NCBI GenBank assembly: GCA_023247135.1
Contig: JAHFHB010000030.1
Coordinates: 1,273-12,476 of the forward strand
DNA from: Candidatus Omnitrophota bacterium
Lineage (GTDB): Bacteria > Omnitrophota > Omnitrophia > Omnitrophales > Aquincolibacteriaceae
Reading direction: 5' to 3'
Length of the DNA stretch: 11,204 bases
Of this stretch, positions 1 to 10,300 are shown one piece after another. Made by a program: the position numbers and the translations under genes. Each line of letters begins with the position of its first letter. Positions within the stretch are counted from its first letter, which is position 1. The notes under the pieces were generated by a model, which worked only from the letters and a program-made list of their open reading frames with translations, was not told where the DNA came from and did not search any database.

Positions 1-1351
1 TTTCTGCTGGAATCAATTTTCCGGACTGGTATAGGCTGCGCGCCGCGTTCACCCGTTTCGCAAAGTCTTCATCCGAGTGCAACGTCTTGCCCTTTTGCAA
101 GTCCGATTCCCAGGAGGCTGTGACAGAAGGTGTGACGCCCGCAGCCTCTTGTAGGGGCGGGTTCACAACCCGCCCGTCATTGACCGAAACTCCAAGGGCC
201 GGTTTAGAACCGGCCCCTACGAACAAAGAACCAGATTGTTCCGCAACAGACCCGACAGCAAAGTGTCCGTGACTATCCGTCTCCATATCCCAAACACGAA
301 TGGTTTTATCGAGATGATCGCCATGCATCCAGTAAATTTTGTCTCTCTGCTCGACCGTATTGACGGGGCTGGCGCTGTAAAGCCGCCGGCTGTCGGGACT
401 GAATGCCAGCGTTCCGGCGGGTTGGGTATGATCCACAAAGGCGGCAATCTGTTCGCCTTTCACAGCATCCCAAACTAGTACACGGCCGTCATTTTCGGCC
501 GTGGCAAAGTAACGGCCATCGGGTGAAAAAACCGCGGACTGCGCCGTGGTGAGCCCCAAGACCATCGTTTCCGTATCGCGAAGCAGCAGATTATGCAGAT
601 GCATGCCTCCCAACTGATCCATCACAAGAAGCTGTCCCTCATCCGGATGGTTGGGATTAAAAACCAACTCACGCACGCCGGCAAGAGGCGCCGGGATACG
701 TCCCACAAGCGGCATCTTCAGCATGTCGCCCTGAAACTGTTGAATTTGAATCGCGCCAGATTCTTTCCTGCGGTCTTCTGCGAAGGGGTGGATGGCAAAG
801 AAAATATCCGTTTCATCCCCCAGGCCCATTAAGAATTTTTTTCCGGGGAAAAAAGCAATCGTATCTCCCGGCAAAATGGTGGCTTTACTCACATCCTGCG
901 TCTGATGCAAAAAAACACCGCTTTTTTTGCCAGGCTCGTAATACGCAACCAGCCGGCCATCCGGACTAAACAAGACCTTGGCACTCCCCAACAGAAAGGC
1001 TTGGTCCCATCCGGACAAAAGCGGAATGGTCTGCGATTGAACAAGTCTCCAGGACTCTTCGAAAGGGTGTTCGACATGCAGCAGCTGCAGATCGGAATGC
1101 CCTTGAGATCCACCCCCGGGTTTCGGTTTCTCCGACGGGCCTGGAATAACAATCCACAAGCTGCCGTCCGGATCAACACGCAGGGCATAAACAGCTCCCT
1201 CGAGTTTGAAGAATCGGCCAATCGGTTGGCCTGTTACGGCATCGCTCTGGAAAATTTTTCCATCCTTATCCGCTGAGATCAAATATTTGCCATCCGCGCT
1301 GAAGGCCAGCGCTGAAATTGCGTTATCGTGCAGATGTATTTCTCGCTCGGG
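1..1351 (-). other. WD40-type beta-propeller of the giant ORF, incomplete at the window edge
   Basis: Residues from about 3285 to 3734, continuing past base 1. Blade signatures: LAFSADGKYLISADKDGKI, VLFSPDGRLVAYYEPG, AVFSPDGRYFATAENDGRV followed by LVWD, and LAFSPDSRRLYSAS with KTIRVWD further on. These 'FSpDG..l.s...dg.v.vWD' units are characteristic, and two end in WD. Some blades are irregular, with long loops (KPKPGGGSQG near residue 3364). Propellers serve as docking platforms, consistent with recruiting substrates to the PCMT-like domain, which is inference. A double palindromic repeat sits in one loop (151-220). Confidence 0.76.
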
Positions 1352-4300
1352 CACGACGGCTTGAAGATTCCGCGCGGTTTTGCCCGCCCGCATCTGCATC
1401 AGCGATATAATCACGGCACGATCGCCAAAAGTGGCTGACTCAAAAACATGCAGAATGTTTTCACGCAGTTCCTCCATCCAGGGCTGTCCGGGCAGTGACA
1501 AGAGAAAGATAGCCGGCATGGCCGTTTCGGTGTTTTTAAGGCGATCCTGAAAATCATCGCGTGTGGATGTTGGCGACAACCTGGCAGCCCTGTAAAGCAC
1601 GGCCGCCGTATCTTTGATTAAAACATTATCCCGCTCCGGCAAAAATAATTTACTCCAGGCTCCGAGGCCCACAATGTCATAGATCTGCAGCAATGGTTTT
1701 TTATCCCCAAGCAATTTCTCGTCCTGGATACTCAGCAGGGCCACTGCCGTACGCGTGCTGACTTCGAAATCAGGATCTTTCTCAACCATGTCGAGCAGTT
1801 CCTGTACCACGGCGGCATCCGGTGTGGCGCCTTTCTCAAATAAATTGGTGAGCATGCCCAAGACCATAAGACGCAGCGCCTTTTGACCTTCCTGCGGCGC
1901 GCCCCGGAAAGTTCCCGTACGCAGCGCCTGCATAAACCGCGGAATAAGCATGTCCGCCTGCTCCGGCGTCAGCGTGTCGGCCAGTATAAGTTCCAGAAGA
2001 TCCTTTTTGCGCTTCTCGGGAAGAACGGAAAGCTGCGCTGTTATTTCAGGCACTATCGCCAGAGGATCCATCTGCTTTAAAAGCGCCGCCAGCCGGGCGC
2101 CGCGGCTTGCGGGTTTTACCTTTGAACCCTTCTTATTCTGCACGTGATTCGTCCAGTAGTAAATGATCACCGGCGGCGCCAGCGCTTCATCCGAAAAATC
2201 CTTGCGCAATTCCGCCAGATCGAATCTCTCGTCGTTCAACGCATTTTGAACGGCTTTGTAGGCGCGTATTTTTTGCGCATAGTCCGCGCCAAGAAAACTG
2301 GCCAGCACTGATGCGGCCGGGTCCTTAAAATCATCCGTGATCATGGCCAGGGCTTCGGCGGCGATTTCACGCACGTTCACTACCGGATCCGTCGCAACGA
2401 GAAAGGCCAGTTCTCCCAGGTAGGGCTGGGCCGCTTGCCGCGCATCTCTTTCAGGCGGAATCAGATTGGCAGCCGCGGCAATGCGCACTAGCGGTTCCGG
2501 ATTGGCCAGAAGTTTTCGAATTTGCGGTTGAAAGCGAGTCATGTATTCCGGTGTGAGCCAGCGTTCAAGGAGGCGGGCAAACGTTTGCACAGCCTCCCCA
2601 TTTCCCGCGCTGCCATACGCATCTATTTTTGCGAGCAGTTTCTGAAAAGCCTCTTCCCGAGAGCTCTCGTTCTTCAACTGCGTTGAAAGTTTTTCAGAAA
2701 CGGCCAGCACGTCTCTAGAGGCATGCGGAAAAGGATCCGAAAACATCAATTCAAGCAGCTTGTGTTCCGTGATCTCGGTTCCGTTTTTAACGTAAAGTGT
2801 CAAGGTCCGGTTCACGGGCGCGATCAAACGTCCGCCGTTAGGCGAAAGCTGTTCAAACAAATGATCGGGTCTTTCATGCGGATCGGCAGAAAGCACAATC
2901 ACGTCGTAGGGCGCCTTTTCAGGCATTCCGGGCCAGCCATCGCCCTCAATAATGTCCACCCTGTCGCTACGCTGCGACAGTTCAATATTCCGGCGGGCCC
3001 GCTCAACTAATTCCGGGTGTCTTTCGATCGCATCCACATGCCCAGCCAAAAGCGCCATCCAGGCAGCCAGCCAGCCGGAACCCGCGCCGATTTCGAGCAC
3101 GCGGTCTTTCTTCTTTAAATCTAGAACGATCAGCATAAAGGCCGCGAGTCCGGGGGTGGGCATGGTCTGGTCATGTCCGATCTTGATAACAAGGTCCTGG
3201 TAAATTCGCGCTTCGGGATCAAGGTTCTCCTCAGAAAACCCCAGGGCAAATAAATGGCGCGGCGTATCAAAAAATCCTTGCAGCACGCGCCAGGCCAGCG
3301 AATCAAGATCCGTCAGGGGTTTGCCAGCGTCCGTATACAGCTTTTTCAATTTCAGATAATAGTCGTGATAAGGCGCATAATTGTCATCATAACGCCCGCC
3401 GCGATCCCAGAGTCCCGTCAAAGCAATGTGGAGAAATTCCCGCAGCCTGCGGCGCTCATCCCGGTAGCTGTCTTTGCCATCCAGCCATTCCTGGAATGCC
3501 TGCTCGGATGTCCCGTTACGCATCTCGGCCCGCGCGGAGCGCTTACCCAGTGGGCTGGCCGCCGTTGCGGCCTGTCCCACTTCGGAGCGAGAAGCCTGAG
3601 AAGAGTCTTGATTTGGAAGTGCTGTTAAGGTAACCTTTTCACCAGAAGGAGCCAGCATCCCATGAAAAAATCCAGCCCTCGAAGCACCGGGGCGCGTATT
3701 CTCGTGTGGTTTCGTACCTTGAGCCTGCCCCAAAAAGTTAAAATTGTACAAAAGCTTGAAGAAGAAACTCGTCAGCAAAGCTGGGACAACCTGACCGAAA
3801 AACTCTCCAGCCCTTTTCGAAATAACCCCGTTTCTGACGAGGAAATCAGCCGCCTGGTCGAAGAAGTCCGCCAAGAACGGCATGACAAGAACTAAAATTG
3901 TTCTTGATACCAATGCGATCGTCACCGGTGATAATGACCTGCTTGATCTCCGCGAATACGAAGGCATTCCAATCCTCACGGCATCTGAGCTTGTCGCCAA
4001 GCTTTCATCGTGATTCTCAGGCTTACTCACTCGCATTAGTAAATTATCTTTAAGATACGCTCCTAGGAAAAATAATCCCTGAGAAAAAACATGTTCAAAT
4101 TGACGGCCAAGCGCCGCGAAAATCTGGTTAAGTTCTGTGTCAGCACTTTCACTGTGGATCTGGCGGGACTGGTCATGCCATTTTTCTTGCAGGCCCAAAG
4201 ATTTCCTGTTAACTTGTTTCTGACTGGTATTTTGACTGCGGTCTTGATGGTTCTGGTCGCGTATTTGTTTGAAAAATGAGGGAAACGGCCATGTCAGCCT

Positions 4301-7300
4301 TGTGGGCTCTTTATATTGCCAGTTTTGTAATCGCACTTTTAATGGGCGGTATTCTTCTGGGCGACTATCTTTCCCGCCGTAAACACCACTAATCCCCGCT
4401 TTTTGTTGCATCTCGGGACTCCGTTCCCGGCGCATCTCGGAGCGCAAGAGAAGATCATCGTAAGAAAAAAGATCCTGCTCGGGTGAAAGGGCGGCCACAG
4501 GCTGATTCTCGCTGCGTTGAATCTGCCGCGCGGCCGCAAGCGCAAACCGGGCAGCGAGAAAACTCTGGCGTTGAGCCACCGGAGTCGCAGGAACAGGTTG
4601 AGAAGGATCGGAAGAAAGATCAAAAACTTGTTTCTGCGCGCGTTGAATCAAATAGGTGGCTCCTGACGTTGTCGGCACTAAAATGGATCTGTTGGAAAAA
4701 ATAATTTCTTCGGAGACGGGAATGGCCAGGCCGGAACGAATCGACTCTAAATCCGAATCATCCTTGAATGGCGATGCCTGGCCTGCTACCGCTGTCAATA
4801 AGTCATGCACGCGTATCAGCAGCCGGTTGTATAATCCTTGGTCTTGAGAATGCCCTTCAACCTCCCCCGCCGCATTCAACAAAACGACTTCGTTGGAATC
4901 AATTTGATACGTCCATTCGCCAAATTGCAAAGTGACCGGCTGAATTTCTAAAAACTGGCGGGTGGCTTCCAGGTCCAATGTCCGTATCGTTTCATCGTGG
5001 GTATAAAAAGCCGTGAGATTCCGCACACCGGCCTTCGCATCTTGCAAATCCCGCTCTGTCATCTCCTCCAAAGAATCGCGCAGAAAATAAAAGGCTTCCG
5101 TCACTGGAAATTCAGGGGCTGAAGACGCCCAGCGGACATGCGTTCCATCTTGTTTTTTGGAAACCCACACCGCCTCTGTATAAGTCCCGCCTTCGAAATT
5201 CAATGGGGCTGCGTCGTCGCCCAAGCCCGCCCCTTGTCTCAGTTGATCAAAAGTCCGGACGAAGGTATCTATCTTAGCCCGTGTTTCTGCTGTCAAACGC
5301 AGCATGGACATTTTTTTCGCGGCCTGAAATGCTTTTTCCATCACAGCAAGATTTCCTTTGCGAGGGGGGGTGATGCTCATGACGATATTAAACCCCAAAA
5401 GAAGAACAATCTCGGGGTTGAAATCGTGGATCATCCCCCCTGCATCCAGCGCTTGTAAAATGACGTCCAGGGTGGTCTCTCCTCCCGCGATCAACTCCGA
5501 CTGAATGCCTGTCATGGCTTGCTGGCGAGTTTTTTCAATGGCAACCCGATTAAAGGCGTCTTGATAAAACTGCAGCGTCTCTTTCAACAATTGAGCCAGT
5601 CTTTTCGCAGAACGATTCTCGGAACGCTGAAAGGAAATCGGGAGGAGCAAGCCGGGCTTTTGATAAACTTCCCGGCCGCGCTCAAGATCAATGGCCAGAA
5701 TGGTGACATCATCCTTGCCTTTAAACACTGTGCGCGGGATCAATTCCGCAAGTAGCTTCGCGCCGCGCAGATTTTTTACTGCAGGCTGTCCAAGCGCTGC
5801 GTACACCCCCATGTCACCTAAACCCGGCGGCCAAGCGCCGTCGGTGTAAATCACGAGCTGGCTCGCGCGCGCCGACGGATCAATAATGGCCTTGCCTTCA
5901 GCCTGCGCTTCGGAAAGATCAAGCGGGCTGATGGGAAAAAGCCCCAGCGGCAGCGTTGAGGACTCATTAGTGACTCGTGGCAGCCACTCGGTGCCGCGCG
6001 CTCCGGACATTTGAACGGCGGCCAGATGATGCCCGCCGCCCCACTCCTGAACTAGACCAGTCTTGTAATCCACAAGAGCCAGGGCATACGTGAAGAATCC
6101 TCCCTTCTCGCCCTGCCGCTGTTGAATGACCCTGCCCAGATCAAACAAGTGTTCATGAACAAAACGGCTGCGCTCCTTGGGGTCTGAGCGTTTGACAAGC
6201 TGCGTTAAAAGAGTTCCGCGCTTTTTTTCTGCCTGCTCAATCATTTTGCGAAACCAGATCGCCTGCAGCGCGTTGGGGCCGTGATCCATGCCGTCGGCCA
6301 CTTCAAAAAGCACGTAGCGGCGGTCTACGCTGACAGAAATCCTGAACCAGTCGCCGCCGCGGCGGCTGCCGCCCTGCATTTCGTGATGATAAAAAATTCC
6401 AAGCGCCGCAAGCCGCGCAAGATCTTCCGGCGTAGCCGTGCCGTGATTGAGCTTGGTCGAATCAAAAACAAAATTAACAGCCTCACTGGGATGAAACAAC
6501 CCCGTAGAAAAAACCCGGTCTACGCTTCCGGAAATCGCTGTGGCCAAAGCCCAATCCCTGGATTCCGCCTCGGCGCTTTGAAACTGAAACAGCCGCTGAG
6601 GCCCGCGCTTGAATTCCCAAATGGCCTCGGCGATACGCCCGGTACGCCGGTCAAGAAAATGCGGCGCCGGTATGAGCACATCTCCTTCGGTAAGCAGCGT
6701 TTCGGCCTTATGCCATTGATCGCGCCGCCAATCATCAGGCAGATTGCCCCAGTCCGGCAGATACTTATCCGCACCGGGAAAAGCCGGGTTCTCTGAAGGA
6801 TGCGAAGCCAGCCAGAGCGTTTCCGCCAAGCTCTTTGTGGCTAGTTCCATAAACGCCGGATCAGAAAATTCTAAATCAGCCAGACCCGCGCCCCGCATCT
6901 CGGAGCGCATCGTCCTCGATGCGTCCCGAGAAGTGCCGGGACTCCGCTCCCGGCGCATCTCGGCCCTCGCCGGAGGCGAGGACAGGCGTGTCGGCCGCCT
7001 TGTTAAGGCGTCTCGCACTTCTGAACGCAATGGAATTTCGTGCAGTTCCTCGGGGAAATCCTGAAATCCGGATTTGTTTTCCAGGCTCAGGTGATCCCCG
7101 CTGCGCCGGTAAAGCGCAAATTGATCCGTCGTGCCGCCGCTCATGCCGATTTCCAGCGCGCCCCCGTCTTCAAGCCGGCGGCCCAGCGCCATAAGCGCCT
7201 CTATGATTTTCTCATTCGAAAAATGGCCCCACTCACCGGGCATCAACAGTCCCATCACACGGATAAAATGATACTTGCGGTCCTGTTTGGGATAGAACAC

Positions 7301-10300
7301 ATCGTCACGCCGGATTTCAAATAGACTGGCATGCTCATGCGCGTATTGCTCGACACGAGGATCCATTAAACTCACAATCTTGACCCGATCGGACATGTGC
7401 CCGCTTGCCAGAGTCCGGGCGTATAGCTCCTCATCTTGCTCTAACGATTCCTGGATAAGATCGCTGCGTGCATAAAACCGGGTCCCATCACCCCCTCGTC
7501 TCTGTAAAATTGTTCCGCTTTCATCAAACGCCGTTTTAGCATGAATAAAAAACTTCGTGCGCAAATCAGAGGCAGTGATGTGAACATTCGCCCCTGCCAC
7601 ATGCCGCGCAAGCTTGAGTGCCATACTGCCGTTTGAAACCGCAAAATCACCGATACGAAACGTCGCGCCGGCATGAGCTTGCTGAAATCGGGTAAGTTCT
7701 GCATCCAATCGTGTGAAACGATAGCGGTCTTCCGTCTGTACAGCTGCTGCTCCAAGCGGAGGCGCCGCGAGAATCGTCAGTAAGTCATTTCTGCGGCCCC
7801 CTTCCGGCAGCGCCGTATAAAGTGCGCGAACCTGCGCATAACCAAACAGGCTCCAGTTCAGAGCAAGCGCGCGCCGGGTAAGTTCATAGGCGGGATCCTC
7901 CACCGGCAAAAGCAAAAAGTCATAAAGAAGTTTTTCAACCGGATATGCGGCGAGCAGTTCCCCCTCGGCTTCCCGCCCTTCATAAAATACGCCGAATTCA
8001 CGCACGGCATCACGCGCGCCAAACGCCTGCACAGCCGTGCGCGCACTCTCGGCCTGCAGTAAAAGTTCCCGCGGAATCGCCTGTCTCAAAATCTGATAAT
8101 GCCCCCCCCCGCCCGTTGACACGGCCCAGCCTTCTCGTACCGCCCGTTCCATGCGGCTTGTAAAGTCCGGTTGAGAAACCCAGCCGCCTTCAAAAACTGC
8201 CCGCCAGGCACGCTGCTGTTGATTGAATTTCTCGTAATCCACATCGCTTTCCAGTCCGGCCACCAACGCCAATCGCAGAACATGCAGCGGCTCTTCCGAG
8301 ATCGGACGTAATGTGTCCTCGGCTTCCGATAATTTTGCGGCCGCTCCGCCAAAAACACGTTCCAGCATTTCGGAGTCCAGGCCCGCCGCCTCGAAAGCTT
8401 CTTTTTCATCCTGAAGCATGCCGCGCAAACCTTTAAACGTTTCGCGCTTAAACAGGTCTCCGACAAAATGTTCAATCATGACATCATCCGGCAGTGCTCG
8501 ATAGGAAGCCACTTGCTGCCAAAAAATTTCGATGTTCCTGCGAAAACTTCTCCAATCCTGCTGTTCCAGCAAATCAAGATGCTGGTTCAGCTCCAAAAGT
8601 ATTTTATTGCTTGCAACAATCGCTTTTAAGGCGATTATCAAAGTGCGCGCGTATTTCGAGCTTCGCGCCAGCTCCGTGTCTTGCAAAGGCGCGAGTTTGA
8701 ACAGAAGAGCATCCGAACTTTTCAGGATCGGCTCCACGTGACTGAGGAACCACTCCGGCTTTATGCGCCGGCCAAAGTATTCTTCAAGAAACGTAAGCCC
8801 TGTCACGTCGTCGCGCTTTTCAGGATCAAGCACGGTCTGGAGTGTTCGCTGAAACTGTGAAAGAAGAATGTAAGCAGAACGTTTAAAAAAAGAATCTTCA
8901 AGCTGCAGAAGCCTGGCACTCTGCTCAATCAGGACAGTGAGGATGGCCGAAACTTCATCCTGCGGAGTTTCTGCCCTGGGGTGCTCCTCGAATGCAAAAT
9001 CCCGCAGCCGATCCACCGCGTGATCGAGAGGATCCGCGTCAGAACCCTGCGGTAATAGCTCGCTGAATAATGCTTCCCCGGGTTCCAGGGCTTGGTCAGG
9101 CTCATCCAGAATTTTTTTCTTCAATGCCTTGAGGTTCTCCAGAAGCCCGGCCACTCCCGTTCTCACCGCCTGAATCCGCGCAGCGCTATCCGCCGTTCTC
9201 ATTTCGGCCCGCACGCCGTCAAAAATATCTTTGAGATCAAAAACGGTCAGCCGGTAATCAAGAATATTTTTCACGGTTTTATAATCAGCGCGCGCGGCTA
9301 AAACACGCGCAAGCGCCTCAAGCATCACTTTCTTATGCCCGCCCCCCATAAACGACCCACCCCGATCCACCTGATTGATGAGATAGGCCAGATCAAGACT
9401 AGATAAATGTTCTGCGATCTCCGAGATGCTTTCCTCTCTCAGTTGCCGCAAGAACCGGCCAAACAAGTACTCATTCGCATCGTTTATCCACCTTTTGTGA
9501 TTTCCCCGTATTTCAGGCTCATTTGGCCGCAGCGGCGGGATCATATACGGCAGGGTTTCAAAGAAAAGTTCCGGCTGTTCATAATACAAGTCATCCAATG
9601 CCTTGAGCAAATCTGCATGCTGCCACTTCGCATAAAAGAAAAGGCGCCTTAAAACACCTTCACGAACCTCCGCGAATTGTGGTTTATGCATCAGGGTGCT
9701 AATTAATTTGATTTGATCCTCGGTGGTGTCGGCAAGTGCTCGAAAACTTTGAAAAAATCCGCCGCGTTTTCCTGGACCCGCCGCGATGGTTCCGACGCCT
9801 TCAATCTTTTCGAATTCTTTTCCAAGATAAAACTCAAGATTTTTAATGGCCGCAGGATTCAGGCGCTCCACCCAGGCCTCCATTGCAGCAAACCGACTCT
9901 TGGTTTCAAGATCATATTGGTAACTACCTTCAAACGGCGTAAAGTGCGCCTGGGGCCGTGCCTGAACTGTGTAAGGCAAAATTATGGTGTTGTTGGGATC
10001 ATACTTGGGGTGACCCTCCATACCTCTCGGCGTGACTTCGATCGCCATCTCAATATCCATAGGCCGTCCGAAATATTGTTCCGTTTTTTGAGCGCGCAAG
10101 GCAATGGTTTGAACCAATTCAAATCGTTGGGTCTCATCCCGTAAAACGCGATCGGTTTGATAATTCACTGGCACAATCGCTCCGGTTCCAGGATCTTGCG
10201 TGTATTTTTTGGAGGCGGCCACAGGCTGATAGGCGGCGCGAGAATCCTCGGCACGAATCACCTCCCCTGTTTTTTTATCAAAAAAGAACCGGTAGGGTTC

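Larger units (their letters stand above)
3662..4392 (+). other. Opposite-strand cassette: antitoxin, truncated VapC, two small membrane proteins
   Basis: Four small plus-strand genes are packed head to tail inside the giant minus-strand ORF. Overlaps are typical of an operon: the antitoxin and toxin overlap by 14 bases, and an ATG overlaps the stop of the third gene. The antisense translation (residues 2270-2514) has no recognisable fold and many Gln, Ser, Phe and Arg residues, as expected for a shadow, yet it contains no stop. Palindromic inserts lie on both sides (copy C at 3520-3597, copy B at 4408-4446). The likely history is insertion of a cassette into a giant gene, keeping the frame. 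I see no transposase, integrase or clear target duplication, and no strong terminator after 4392. Confidence 0.6.

Noticed and set aside
87..272. Plus-strand ORF of 61 codons containing AGLEPAPTNK
   Set aside because: This peptide is the usual spurious translation of the REP-like palindrome at 151-220, not a gene.
3658..3663. Independent start of a separate PCMT-WD40 gene
   Set aside because: The ATG at 3658 is in frame, but there is no good ribosome binding site on that strand and no stop ends the upstream frame. Kept only as an alternative.
4393..4430. Rho-independent terminator after the plus-strand cassette
   Set aside because: The hairpin at 4414-4429 follows rather than precedes the T-rich stretch at 4400-4407 and is better explained as palindromic insert copy B.
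6281..6796. Plus-strand ORF of 171 codons
   Set aside because: It lies opposite the PP2C domain and the region before it, is Arg/Pro/Lys-rich with no family motif, and is explained as a mirror image of the giant minus frame.
6890..7027. CRISPR-like array because of the repeated short words
   Set aside because: The words are unevenly spaced palindromes within coding sequence, with no regular repeat-spacer units and no cas genes.
7441..7755. Minus-strand ORF of 104 codons in another frame
   Set aside because: Overlaps the methyltransferase-like domain out of frame and has no family features.
8086..8475. Minus-strand ORF of 129 codons in another frame
   Set aside because: Cys/Arg/Trp-rich out-of-frame reading of the helical region; the giant frame gives ordinary helical protein there.
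9193..9213. Fourth possible palindromic insert, reading VRAEMRT
   Set aside because: The peptide resembles the inserts, but the DNA lacks the hairpin and differs from the GCATCTCGG word (CATTTCGG). It may be a decayed copy or chance.
9713..10144. Plus-strand ORF of 143 codons
   Set aside because: Opposite the end of the dikinase domain and its helical follow-on; no recognisable motif and no ribosome binding site of note, so a shadow.
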